Translations under genes and position numbers: made by a program | Source: G965202665 sp965243835 | GTDB taxonomy: Bacteria; Actinomycetota; Acidimicrobiia; Spongiisociales; Spongiisociaceae | DNA length: 64,000 nt | Direction of reading: 5' to 3' | NCBI GenBank assembly: GCA_965243835.1 | Contig: OZ251578.1 | Location: 558,001-622,000, forward strand | Shown here: positions 17,526-26,200 of the stretch, one piece after another | Layout: every line of letters starts with the position of its first letter | Position numbering within the stretch: the stretch's first letter is position 1 | Notes under the pieces: generated by a model | Told to the model about the DNA's origin: nothing | The model's database searches: none | Seen by the model: the letters and a program-made list of their open reading frames with translations, nothing else

Positions 17526-18591
17526 CTTGAAGGTGGCCGTTGATTTGTTCGCGGGGGGAGGCGGACTAACTGTTGGGCTTAAGAATGCGGGGTTTTCCGT
17601 AAAAGCTGCGGTCGAGATTGAACGAAACGCTTCCGCTACTTATGTTGCCAATCATCCCGAGGTTACGATGTTTGAACAGAATATACGAATGATACGGGGC
17701 GACACCTTACTGGATCTGTGTCCCGGTAAGAAGATAGACCTTGTTGCCGGTTGCCCGCCTTGTCAAGGGTTTACAAGTTTAACTTCGAAATATAAGCGAT
17801 CTGATCCAAGAAATTTCCTGGTGCGGGAAATGTCTCGTCTGATCGAAGAAACGAAACCGCTAACCGTTATGATGGAAAATGTTCCAGGATTGAATAATAG
17901 AGGCAAGGAGTTAATGAATGAATTTTTGGAATGCCTGGAGAGGTTAGGATATAAACTCAGCATGGAGGTATTGCAGGTTGCTGATTACGGTGTTCCCCAA
18001 CACCGCCGACGACTGGTTATTTTGGCAGGATTAGGATTCGAAATACCTATGCCCGAACCTACGCACTCCAAGGACGGTACAGGCGGATTAAGCACTTGGC
18101 GTACGGTACAGGATGCTATCGGAGGTTTGAGAGAACCCGTAACCTTACAAGAAGCTAATCGAAATTCATCTCCCGAAGACTATAACTGGCACGTGGTTAG
18201 CGCCATGTCGGAAATTAATAGGCTACGTTTACGATATGCGAAGCCGGGCAAGTCGCGTTTGGATATACCTGAAGAGATAAGACCGCAATGCCACAAAGAC
18301 GGATATTCAGGTTACTCGAATGTTTACGGTCGGATGGCATGGGACGAATTAGCTCCTACTATTACCAGCGGGTGCACTACTTTAAGCAAGGGACGGTTTG
18401 GGCATCCCGATCGGGAGCGTACGATCTCGGTCCGTGAAGCCGCCTTATTGCAAACCCTGCCGTTGCATTATAAAATTGCTACGCCGTATATGCTACACGC
18501 CTGCCAAATCGTAGGTAATGCTTTGCCCTGTGATTTTGCGGAGATCTTAGCGAGGCAATGCCTTATTTCCATCAAGCGACGCACAGGGTAA
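17518..18591 (+). CDS. DNA cytosine-5 methyltransferase
   Basis: The 357-residue protein has the full C5 methylase motif order: FAGGGGLTVGL (motif I, about 10), GCPPCQGF (motif IV with the catalytic Cys, about 79), MMENVPGL (motif VI), QHRRRLVIL (motif VIII), and GNALPCDFAE (motif X, near the C-terminus). The start ATG 17518, in the form ATGAATGA, is coupled to the stop of the truncated ATPase, with GAGGAG upstream. No restriction endonuclease gene follows; the next gene converges from the other strand. It is therefore an orphan methylase or the survivor of a broken system. The gene is AT-richer than its surroundings. Confidence 0.9.
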   Translation: MNDLKVAVDLFAGGGGLTVGLKNAGFSVKAAVEIERNASATYVANHPEVTMFEQNIRMIRGDTLLDLCPGKKIDLVAGCPPCQGFTSLTSKYKRSDPRNFLVREMSRLIEETKPLTVMMENVPGLNNRGKELMNEFLECLERLGYKLSMEVLQVADYGVPQHRRRLVILAGLGFEIPMPEPTHSKDGTGGLSTWRTVQDAIGGLREPVTLQEANRNSSPEDYNWHVVSAMSEINRLRLRYAKPGKSRLDIPEEIRPQCHKDGYSGYSNVYGRMAWDELAPTITSGCTTLSKGRFGHPDRERTISVREAALLQTLPLHYKIATPYMLHACQIVGNALPCDFAEILARQCLISIKRRTG

Positions 18592-18655
18592 TCTAACCGC
18601 CGAGGCGGTCGGCGGGGGACTGGTTTTCGGGGGGTTGCCTTGGAACGGGAAGGGG

Positions 18656-19885
18656 TCAGGGGAGGTCGATGTCGGCGTCTTGCGGGTAGATCATTATCCA
18701 GGAGCGGCCGGGGGGGATGGTCATTTCCCGGCCGTCGGCGCCGCGCAGGGTGAACCATTCGGTTTCGTCGGCCCGTTCCCAGGTTCCCTCCACGTAGCGT
18801 CCGTTGGCGAACGCCATGGCCTCCCCGGAGCCGGTGGTTTTCCAGGCGGGGACGCAGGATCCGTTTCCGGATGGGGGGCAGGCCCGGTAGCGTTCCGCCC
18901 GCAACACGATCAGGTTGTCCGCCCAGATCTGCTCGGTGACGTCCCCCTGTCGGCGATGCCAGTCGTGCGGGTCCTCCCCGATGAAGCGCAGGTAACGACC
19001 TTCCCGCCAGATCCAGGTGACATCCATCGTGTCCGTCCAGTCGAAGAAAATGTAGGTGGCGATGGAACCCACCCCGGCGTTCAACGGACCCCAGTTGAAC
19101 AGGGGGGCGGGCGGAGTCTGCTCCAAGCCGCGCTCTTCGGCCACCCGCCGGGCTTCGAACGTGTTCAAGTACAAGTTGTGGGGGGCGCGGCGTTGCCGCC
19201 AGCGGTGGGTGAGGGGCGGCCCCAGGTCGCCGATGAGCGGGACGCCGTTGCGGGTGATGAGGCTGGTCACCCAGGGCTGGGCTCCGCTGATGGCCAGCGC
19301 TCCGTTCAGGGGGCGCACCACCGTCCAGTCGGTGGGCCGGCCGGAGCGTATCGGGCCCACCCATTCGGTGTCGCTGTGATGGAACAGGGCGATGAAGCGG
19401 GTGATGCCCGACTCCACCACCAGTTCCACTATCGCCTCCCCCTCCAGAATCCCCGACTGCGGGCGGGCGTCCCAATGGTTGTCGATTTTCACCGCCAGCA
19501 CTTTGCGTTCCAGCCGGGCGGGGTCGGGGACCGGCAGGCCGGTAAGCGGGGAAACCGGACCGGCGGGTTCGGTGGTGGTGGTGACGGCGCCGGGGTCGGG
19601 GGCGGCGGCTAGGGAGGTGACGGTTGCGTCGGGGGCGGCGCCGGTGGGGAGGGTGGTGGTTGCGGCGTCGGGGTCGGGGTCGGCGGCGTCGGTTGCGGCG
19701 TCGGCGGTGGTGGTGGGGGAGGCGGAGGCATCAGCCGGGGCCTCGCCGACCGTGGTAGCGGTCGCGGCGGTAGTAGTAGCGGCGTCGGAGGCCGCGGGGT
19801 CATCTTCGGGCGGGGCGGGGTCGCCTCCGCCGCAAGCCCCGGCCAACGCCGCCAGAAGCAGGCCCACGGTCGCCTTGCGTAACAT
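18656..19885 (-). CDS. DUF3048 lipoprotein (YerB-like)
   Basis: The 409-residue protein starts with a lipoprotein signal (LLLAALAGAC, Cys at 18). A Thr/Ala/Asp-rich spacer extends to about residue 115, then the DUF3048 domain: PLTGLPV, VKIDNH, GILEGEAIVELVVE, GPIRSGR. YerB-type proteins are exported lipoproteins of unclear biochemical function. The Thr/Ala spacer is low-complexity and rich in GCC/ACC codons. It converges with the cytosine methylase and lies 15 nt downstream of the stop of the sodX-like gene. Confidence 0.8.
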   Translation of the reverse strand: MLRKATVGLLLAALAGACGGGDPAPPEDDPAASDAATTTAATATTVGEAPADASASPTTTADAATDAADPDPDAATTTLPTGAAPDATVTSLAAAPDPGAVTTTTEPAGPVSPLTGLPVPDPARLERKVLAVKIDNHWDARPQSGILEGEAIVELVVESGITRFIALFHHSDTEWVGPIRSGRPTDWTVVRPLNGALAISGAQPWVTSLITRNGVPLIGDLGPPLTHRWRQRRAPHNLYLNTFEARRVAEERGLEQTPPAPLFNWGPLNAGVGSIATYIFFDWTDTMDVTWIWREGRYLRFIGEDPHDWHRRQGDVTEQIWADNLIVLRAERYRACPPSGNGSCVPAWKTTGSGEAMAFANGRYVEGTWERADETEWFTLRGADGREMTIPPGRSWIMIYPQDADIDLP

Positions 19886-19900
19886 TCGCTTCTGATTTTG

Positions 19901-20338
19901 TCATACCCGCCGCCCGATTACAACGACCCTCGCCCGGGGACGGAAACGGAGCACCGCGATTCCCGCTATGTCGGCCGCGGATATCGGCCCGGCGGAGCGG
20001 CTGTCTCCGGCGGAGCGGGGGCGGTTGTCGCCCAGCACGAAGCAGGAGTCGGGGGGGATGGTCCATTCCCCGTCCGGGCGGGTGGCCGCCCCCCACCAGG
20101 GATCCGCCCACGCCCGCCCGTTGATGGAAATCACCCCCCCGGCGATGGTGATTCTTTCCCCGCCCCGGCCGATCACCCTTTTCACGAAGTATCCGTCCCC
20201 CGCCCGGTAGGCCACCACCTCCCCCCGGCGCGCCGGCCGCCCCCGCCGCAGGGAGCGCGCCGCAATCCGGTCCCCCGGCAACAGGGCGGGGGCCATTGAA
20301 TCCTCGGCCACCCGGAAAATGGAGAAAAAGGCGCCCAT
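19901..20338 (-). CDS. sodX: S26 signal peptidase, NiSOD maturation type
   Basis: This short (145-residue) S26-family peptidase has EDSMAPALLPGD (catalytic Ser, about 14), YFVKRVIGRGGE (catalytic Lys, about 59) and GDNRPRSAGDSR (box E, about 108). It lacks the long membrane anchor of LepB. Its size and its divergent position next to the nickel superoxide dismutase gene match the NiSOD maturation protease, which removes the N-terminal extension so that His1 can bind nickel. The start chosen is ATG 20338; TTG 20347, with GGAGG upstream, is possible. The open frame reaches 20461, but its 5' part overlaps the sodN leader. Confidence 0.78.
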   Translation of the reverse strand: MGAFFSIFRVAEDSMAPALLPGDRIAARSLRRGRPARRGEVVAYRAGDGYFVKRVIGRGGERITIAGGVISINGRAWADPWWGAATRPDGEWTIPPDSCFVLGDNRPRSAGDSRSAGPISAADIAGIAVLRFRPRARVVVIGRRV

Positions 20339-20472
20339 GCCCCCCAAGCTAACCCCTCCGGGTTTCCGCCGGGGCCGAAGCGGGGTATCCTCAGAGAAAC
20401 GAAGCCCCCGACCGGGGGCGGCGACAAGACCGGATACCGGTAACGAACCGGGTGAAACCAAAGGAGGAGTTT

Positions 20473-20889
20473 ATGGGAATCCTACGTCCCGCCCGCACCG
20501 TTCGGGCCCACTGCGACCTGTTCTGCGGGGTGTACGACCCGGCGCAGGCCCGCATCGAGGCGCAGTCGGTTCTGGCCGCGGCCCAAAAGTACCACGCCAG
20601 CGACGACGAAGTGTTCCGGGCACGGTGCGTGTCGGTGAAGGAAGCGCAGGCCGAGCTGGTTAAACATCACCTGTCGGTGCTGTGGACGGACTTTTTCAAG
20701 CCGCACCATCTGGAACGGTTCCCCGGGTTGCACGATATGTTCTGGGGAGCGATCAAAGCGGCGGGCGACGCCAAAAAGTCCATGGACGAGGCGGTGGCCC
20801 AGGACCTGATCAGCCGCATCGACGCCATCTCGGAAGTGTTCTGGCAGACCGACGAAGCGGCCGGGGTGGGCTTGTATCCCCCCTCCTGA
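20473..20889 (+). CDS. sodN: nickel superoxide dismutase
   Basis: The 138-residue protein has the Ni-hook HCDLFCGVYDP after a 14-residue leader (MGILRPARTVRA plus HC), then PAQARIEA and the four-helix body typical of SodN. It dismutates superoxide in the cytoplasm once the leader is cut and nickel bound. The hook has Phe where the family motif HC-x-x-PC-x-x-Y has Pro. The Ni ligands (His1, Cys2, Cys6) and the Tyr are kept. ATG 20473, with AAGGAGG six nt before it, is the start rather than the upstream ATG at 20452. It is divergent from the sodX-like peptidase. Confidence 0.88.
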   Translation: MGILRPARTVRAHCDLFCGVYDPAQARIEAQSVLAAAQKYHASDDEVFRARCVSVKEAQAELVKHHLSVLWTDFFKPHHLERFPGLHDMFWGAIKAAGDAKKSMDEAVAQDLISRIDAISEVFWQTDEAAGVGLYPPS

Positions 20890-20969
20890 GAGGTTGCGAC
20901 AGCCGCAACCGCAACGCCCCCTAATCTGATATCCGGGCATTCGGGCCGGTTCGGATTGCGAGTGGCGGG

Positions 20970-21743
20970 TTATTCCTCCCCGGACCCGGAAATCATCTCC
21001 CGCTTGGCCGTTATCAGCCAGGTGACGGCCACGGAGACGGCCAGCATAACCGACACTTTGGCGACCGCCCCCCACCCGCCGCTTTCCACCCGTCCCAGAA
21101 TGGCGTCCAGGGTTTCCGCATCGGCGGTCGAGGGCGTTCCCCAGTCCGCCCAGGCGGAAACGGCGATCCGGTACAGGGAAGTGGAACGGATGCCGTCCAG
21201 GATGGATGCCAGGGTGATTTCCCACAGGATCAGATAGGCCAGCCCGATCAGGACCGCCCGGCTCATAATCAGCCCCAACGGAACAAACAGGGCGGCGAAA
21301 CCGGCGGCTTGCACGGCCGCGGCGGGCAAAATTCCCAGCCCGACGGCGAAGTCCCCGGTGCGGAAACCCAGCACCAGCCAGTCGGCCGCCGCCCCTCCCA
21401 GCAGAAAAACCAGGGAGGCCGCCACGGCGGCCGCCGTGGCCGCCGCCGCGATCACCCCCCGCGGCACCGGTTTCAGCAACAAGTCGGGCAGGGTGGCGGC
21501 CCGCCGTTCCTCGCCCAAGGCGCCGGCGGCGGTGATTATGGCCGCCAGCGGGAAGATGAGGGGAAGGAGCATGGTCAGGAGCAGGGTGTCGTGGGTGGCC
21601 AGCGCCTCGGCGCGGTCCGACCCGGCGGTCAAGGCCAGCATAAGCAGGGCGGGCGCGCAGGTGAGGATCAGCATCCCCAGCAGGCGCTTGCGGCTCAGCA
21701 GGCGGCGCAGGATGGAGCCGGTGATGACGAAAAAGGCTTTCAT
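20970..21743 (-). CDS. ABC-2 transporter permease
   Basis: The 257-residue protein starts MKAFFVITGSILRRLLSR and has about six hydrophobic segments, with the shape of ABC-2 type permeases. The gene starts 4 nt inside the upstream ATPase gene, with which it must form an exporter. It is the last gene of an apparent five-gene operon that begins with metG (metG, ATPase, permease, ATPase, permease). The substrate is not indicated. The frame is open much further upstream in antisense to real genes; ATG 21743 begins the hydrophobic protein. Confidence 0.8.
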   Translation of the reverse strand: MKAFFVITGSILRRLLSRKRLLGMLILTCAPALLMLALTAGSDRAEALATHDTLLLTMLLPLIFPLAAIITAAGALGEERRAATLPDLLLKPVPRGVIAAAATAAAVAASLVFLLGGAAADWLVLGFRTGDFAVGLGILPAAAVQAAGFAALFVPLGLIMSRAVLIGLAYLILWEITLASILDGIRSTSLYRIAVSAWADWGTPSTADAETLDAILGRVESGGWGAVAKVSVMLAVSVAVTWLITAKREMISGSGEE

Positions 21744-22681
21744 CGCCGGCGCACCAGGTAGGAGAACACGCTTTCCAGGGAATCGTCTTCGGGGGTGACG
21801 GCGGTCACCACGCATCCCGCTTCCCGGGCGGCGGCCATCACCGCCCCGCCCAGGGCCCGGGCGTCGTCGGTGCTGATCGTGAACGAGCCGTCCCCCATCT
21901 CCACGCTCCTCGCCCATTCCCCGGCCAGCAGGCGGCGGGCCAGCTCCCGGGGCCGGTCGGTTTCGATGAGCACCCGGCGGGGGGTGTCCGACATGGCGTC
22001 CCGGATGGCGGCCACCGTCCCGGCCGCCGCCAGCCGGCCGTTGACCATGGCCACCACCCGGTCCGCCATCCGCTCCACTTCCGCTAACACATGCGAGGAG
22101 ACGATCACGGTGCGCCCTTCCCTCCCCAGGCCGATCAGCAACTCGATGAGGCGCGCCCGCTGGATGGGGTCGGTTCCGTTGAGCGGTTCGTCCAAAATCA
22201 AAATCCGCGGGTCGTGGGCCAAGGCGGCCGCCACCCGGGCCCGGCGCCGCATTCCCTTGGAGAACCCGCCCAGCCGCCGGTGGGCGTCCCCGGTCAGTTG
22301 CACCGTTTCCAGGGCTCGTTCCGCCGCCTCCGCGGGACGGGGGGCCCCGGACAGGGCGGCGCTCCAGCGGACGAACCGGGCCGCGGTCATATTTTCGTAG
22401 ATGGCGTCGTGTTCGGGAACGAACCCGACTTGCCGGTAGAGGCCGGGGCGGCGGCGGGGGGATTGGCCCAGCACCAAGGCTCGTCCGGCCGACGGTTTGA
22501 GCAGTCCGGTCAAGGTGCGGAGGAGGGTGGTTTTGCCCGCCCCGTTGGGTCCGAGCAGGCCGGTCACCCCCGGCCCGAAGGAGTAGGTGAACTCGGAGAC
22601 GGCCACCTTCTGGTCGAACCATTTGGACAGGTTCTCGGCCGCAATGGCGGCCGCGTCCGAGGCGGGGGAGGTCTCCGTCAT
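21740..22681 (-). CDS. ABC transporter ATP-binding protein
   Basis: The 313-residue ATPase has Walker A GPNGAGKTT (about 44), a Q-loop region VGFVPEHDAI, signature FSKGMRRR (variant of LSGGQ, about 143), Walker B ILILDEP and the H-loop VSSHVL. The C-terminal ~80 residues form the extension usual in ABC-2 drug or bacitracin-type exporters. The start is ATG 22681, overlapping the upstream permease stop by 4 nt. It pairs with the permease at 20970-21743. Confidence 0.85.
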   Translation of the reverse strand: MTETSPASDAAAIAAENLSKWFDQKVAVSEFTYSFGPGVTGLLGPNGAGKTTLLRTLTGLLKPSAGRALVLGQSPRRRPGLYRQVGFVPEHDAIYENMTAARFVRWSAALSGAPRPAEAAERALETVQLTGDAHRRLGGFSKGMRRRARVAAALAHDPRILILDEPLNGTDPIQRARLIELLIGLGREGRTVIVSSHVLAEVERMADRVVAMVNGRLAAAGTVAAIRDAMSDTPRRVLIETDRPRELARRLLAGEWARSVEMGDGSFTISTDDARALGGAVMAAAREAGCVVTAVTPEDDSLESVFSYLVRRR

Positions 22682-23556
22682 ACCTGTTTCCGGTACGTGA
22701 GTTTGATCAGGAACCCGGAGATCACGACCACGATGAACATCACCAGCGCCGAAACCCAGGGGTCGAAGCCCACGCGTTGCAATAGGTCGGTCCCCTCCTG
22801 CCCGAAAATCCAGTTGCGCAGGTTGGTGACATGCTGTTCGAAGGCCAGCAGGCTCAGCCAGCGGGCGGTTGTGTCCGAGAAGGAGACGGCGATGGTGGCC
22901 GCGATGTTGAAGGCGAAAAACACGATGACGCAAGCCCCGGCGGCGATCCCCACCCGTTTCAGAAGGGCCGTGCACAAAAGGGCCACCGACCCGTACATCA
23001 GCAGATAGCACACGGCCGTCGCCGGGATGCGCCACAGCTCGTTGATGTGGGAGCCCAGGTAGGAGGCGAAACCGTTCTCGGACAGGAAGGCCAGGCCCAG
23101 GTGATAGACGTACAACGGGATTATCCAGAAACCGAGGATGACCGCGGCCAGGGCCCCGCCTTTGGCCAGCAGGTAGTGGCCGACCCGCAACGGGCGGGAA
23201 AAGTAGATGTTCAGCGCCCCCGATTTCCGGTCGGGGACCAGCAGTTCCGGGGCGGCGTAGGAGGTGAGGATGAGGCCGTACAGGGCCACGGCGCCCAAAA
23301 AGGCCGTATACGGATTGTCGAGAAAATTGACATCGATCGTGCCCTGGAACCAGACGATGAGCAGGATCACGAACATGGTGAGCCACATCATCCCGATCAT
23401 CAGCCAGGGCAGCACCTTGCGCCGGGCTTTGCGGCGCAGGCCCAACGTGCGGCGTATCCCGTCCCGGATGATGGCCCGCACCGCCCGGGAGGTTCCCAGG
23501 CGGGGGCCCCGGTAGGGCTGGTAGCCGCGGTCGGTCAGCACCGCCCGGTCGCTCAT
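22678..23556 (-). CDS. ABC-2 transporter permease
   Basis: The 292-residue membrane protein has a charged N-terminus (Arg/Lys-rich to about residue 48), then about six membrane segments, beginning VLPWLMIGMMWLTMFV. DRKSGALNIYFSRPLR is typical of ABC-2 permeases of multidrug type. It lies between two ATPase genes with 4-nt overlaps on both sides. It most likely works with the ATPase at 23553-24497. Confidence 0.8.
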   Translation of the reverse strand: MSDRAVLTDRGYQPYRGPRLGTSRAVRAIIRDGIRRTLGLRRKARRKVLPWLMIGMMWLTMFVILLIVWFQGTIDVNFLDNPYTAFLGAVALYGLILTSYAAPELLVPDRKSGALNIYFSRPLRVGHYLLAKGGALAAVILGFWIIPLYVYHLGLAFLSENGFASYLGSHINELWRIPATAVCYLLMYGSVALLCTALLKRVGIAAGACVIVFFAFNIAATIAVSFSDTTARWLSLLAFEQHVTNLRNWIFGQEGTDLLQRVGFDPWVSALVMFIVVVISGFLIKLTYRKQV

Positions 23557-24497
23557 TGCGGCCCCTCCTCCCGGCCTCCGGAGGCGGCGGCGGTGAATAT
23601 TTCCTCCAAGCCGGTGAGGTCCGCCCCCAGCCGGCGCACCGGTATTTCCAACTCGGCCAGGGCGTCCCGCACCATTTCGTAGACATCCCCCGGGCTTTCC
23701 CGCTCCGGGCCGGGCGCGGAGGCGGTCAGCCTCCCGTCGGCCACCTCCGTTTCCAGCCCCCGTTCGGCCAACAGGCGGGCCAGCGGCTGCGGGTCGCCGA
23801 ACACTTCCACCGACACCGTATCCTCCCGGGCCGGGGGTTCCACCGGGGCGGAGCGCACTGTCCGCCCCCCATCCAGCATCACCACCCAGGAGCAGGTGGT
23901 TTCAATGTCGGTCAGCACATGCGAGGAAACCAGTATGTTGATGCCGAACCCGCCCAACCGGCGAATCAGCTGCAGCATTTCCTCCCGCCCCTCCGGGTCC
24001 AGGCCGGAAGCCGGTTCGTCCAGCAGGGCCAGTTCCGGGTCGTGCACGATGGCCTGGGCCAGTTTCACCCGCTGCTTCATTCCGGTGGAATAGTCGCCGA
24101 TGTAGCGGATCCGTTCTTCGGCCAAGCCCACCAGGAACAGGGTTTCGGAAGCCCGGTGGCGGGCCTCCGAGGTGGGCAGGCCCGCCAACTCGGCCGCGTA
24201 CATCACGAAATCGGCCGCCGTTTGGTCCAGGGGCAGACAGTCGTTTTCCGGCATATACCCCAGCCGGGAGCGCAAGCCGGAGGGGTCCCGGTCCACCGGG
24301 GAACCCAGCACTTCCGCCTGCCCGCGGTCGGGGCGGCTCAGGCCGAGCAGGATGCGCATCAGGGTGGTTTTCCCCGCTCCGTTGGCCCCCACCAGCCCGG
24401 TGACGCCGGCGGGGACGGCGATGTCCACCCCGTCCAAGGCCCGCACCGACCCGAAGGTTTTGACCAGTTCCCGGGTTTGGACGACCGTCTCAGGCAT
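23553..24497 (-). CDS. ABC transporter ATP-binding protein
   Basis: The 314-residue ATPase has Walker A GANGAGKTT (about 37), LGYMPENDCL, signature YSTGMKQR (about 138), Walker B LALLDEP and VSSHVL. Its C-terminus carries the long extension seen in ABC-2 exporters. It overlaps the 3' end of metG by 8 nt and the downstream permease by 4 nt. It appears paralogous to the second ATPase of the same operon. The transported molecule cannot be inferred. Confidence 0.85.
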   Translation of the reverse strand: MPETVVQTRELVKTFGSVRALDGVDIAVPAGVTGLVGANGAGKTTLMRILLGLSRPDRGQAEVLGSPVDRDPSGLRSRLGYMPENDCLPLDQTAADFVMYAAELAGLPTSEARHRASETLFLVGLAEERIRYIGDYSTGMKQRVKLAQAIVHDPELALLDEPASGLDPEGREEMLQLIRRLGGFGINILVSSHVLTDIETTCSWVVMLDGGRTVRSAPVEPPAREDTVSVEVFGDPQPLARLLAERGLETEVADGRLTASAPGPERESPGDVYEMVRDALAELEIPVRRLGADLTGLEEIFTAAASGGREEGPQ

Positions 24498-26133
24498 GGG
24501 AGGTTTTCCGGTACAGGGGGGTTATTTCCCCCAACGGGGCCCCCGGTTGCAGGGGGGCGGTCTGCCAACCCTGGTCGCGGATGGTCCCCGGACAGCCCAG
24601 CATGGCGTGCAACCGCTCGCAGGTGACCGGCAAGTAGGGGGCCAGGGCAGTTTTCAGGTGGTTGATCGCGTGCAGGGCCGCCCACAGGACGGCCCGGGTG
24701 CGGGCCGGGTCGGTGCGGGCCGTCTTCCACGGCTCGACGGCGTTCAGGTAGGCGTTGACTTCGGCCGCCCCCCGCATCGCCTCCCGCAGTCCGGCTTTCA
24801 ACTCCACCCGTTCAATGTGACCGCCGACCGCCTCCCGCCTCTGGTCGGCCAGGGACTTTATTTCCCGGTCGGCGGGTTGCTCCTCCCCCTCCGGCGGCGG
24901 ATGGGGAACGGCCCCGGCGCAGTTGGCGCGGGTCATGGTCAACACCCGGTGCGCCAGGTTGCCCCATGTCGCCGCCAGCTCCTCGTCGATGCGGCGGTCT
25001 AGTTCCTCCACGGACACTTCGGCGTCGCCGTGTTCGGGCAGGCCGGCGGCCAGGGCGTAGCGCAGGGAATCCGGCTGGTAGCGATCCAGGGCCTCTCCGA
25101 TGGTCATCCCCACTCCCCGGCTGGCCGAGGCTTTGCCCCCCTTGAAAGTCACGTACTGGTTGGCGGGGACGTTGGTGGGCAACTCCAGTCCCCCGTAGCC
25201 CATCAGCATGGCGGGCCAGATGATGGTGTGGAAGGGGATGTTGTCCTTGCCGATGAAGTAGTAGTGCTCGGCCTGCGGGTTTTCCCACCACTCCCGCCAA
25301 GCCTCGGGGGTTCCCCGGTTGGCCGCCCATTCCTTGGCGGCGGACAGGTAGCCGATCACCGCGTCGAACCACACGTAGATTTTCTTGCCTTCGCCCAAGC
25401 CTTCCACCGGGATGTCCACCCCCCAGTCGATGTCGCGGGTGATGGCCCGGTCGTGCAGGCCTTCTTCAATCCAGCCCCGGGAAAAGTTCAGCACGTGTTT
25501 GCGCCATCCCCGGCGGGTGGACAGCCATTCCGACAGCCGTTCCCCGAAGTCGGACAGCCGCAGGTAGAAATGGTCGGTGGGGCGGGTTTCCGGGACCGCC
25601 CCGGTCAGTTTGGAGCGGGGACGGCGCAGGTCGGAGGGGTCCAGGGTGCGTCCGCAATCCTCGCACTGGTCGCCGCGGGCGTTCTCGTAGTCGCAGTGGG
25701 GGCAGGTCCCCTCCACGTAGCGGTCGGGCAAAAAACGCCCCGCCTCCGGGTCGTAGAACTGCTCGGAGGTGCGCTTGTCCAAATGCCCGTTTTCGTACAG
25801 GCGCAGGAAAATGTCCCGGGTGACCGCGTGGTGGTTGGGAGTGCCGGTGGAGGTGTACAACTCCCATTCCACGGCCAGGTCCTCCCAGCCTTGGACGAAC
25901 TCGGCGTGGAACCGGTCCACTATCTCCTGGGGGGAAACTCCCTCTTGGTCGGCCCGCACGGTGATGGGCGTGCCGTGCACGTCGCTGCCGGACACCATCA
26001 GCACCCGGTTCCCGGCCAGCCGGTGATAGCGGGCGAAAATGTCGGCGGGGAGGTACGCCCCGGCCAAGTGTCCGAGATGCCGGGAGCCGGAGGCGTAAGG
26101 CCAAGCCACCGCCACCAGGATGTTGCGAGCCAT
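24490..26133 (-). CDS. metG: methionyl-tRNA synthetase
   Basis: The 547-residue enzyme charges tRNA-Met with methionine. It shows the class I HIGH motif as HLGH (residues 19-22), a zinc knuckle with CPHC and CEDC (about 145-165), and the KMSKS loop in the variant form KASASRG (about 336). The second Lys of KMSKS is replaced by Ala while the first Lys is kept. The anticodon-binding helical domain follows. The protein is of normal length without the EMAP-like tail. It heads the ABC exporter operon, overlapping the first ATPase by 8 nt. Confidence 0.9.
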   Translation of the reverse strand: MARNILVAVAWPYASGSRHLGHLAGAYLPADIFARYHRLAGNRVLMVSGSDVHGTPITVRADQEGVSPQEIVDRFHAEFVQGWEDLAVEWELYTSTGTPNHHAVTRDIFLRLYENGHLDKRTSEQFYDPEAGRFLPDRYVEGTCPHCDYENARGDQCEDCGRTLDPSDLRRPRSKLTGAVPETRPTDHFYLRLSDFGERLSEWLSTRRGWRKHVLNFSRGWIEEGLHDRAITRDIDWGVDIPVEGLGEGKKIYVWFDAVIGYLSAAKEWAANRGTPEAWREWWENPQAEHYYFIGKDNIPFHTIIWPAMLMGYGGLELPTNVPANQYVTFKGGKASASRGVGMTIGEALDRYQPDSLRYALAAGLPEHGDAEVSVEELDRRIDEELAATWGNLAHRVLTMTRANCAGAVPHPPPEGEEQPADREIKSLADQRREAVGGHIERVELKAGLREAMRGAAEVNAYLNAVEPWKTARTDPARTRAVLWAALHAINHLKTALAPYLPVTCERLHAMLGCPGTIRDQGWQTAPLQPGAPLGEITPLYRKTSHA

Positions 26134-26200
26134 TGCCGACAGCCTACCCGCCCCGCCCGGCTTGCTCGCGCCATTGCCGAGGCCCCGCCGGGGAAAGCCC

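Noticed and set aside
18596..18609. ACCGCC / GGCGGT hairpin between the cytosine methylase and DUF3048 genes as terminator
   Set aside because: The loop is too tight and there is no T run; not strong enough to list.
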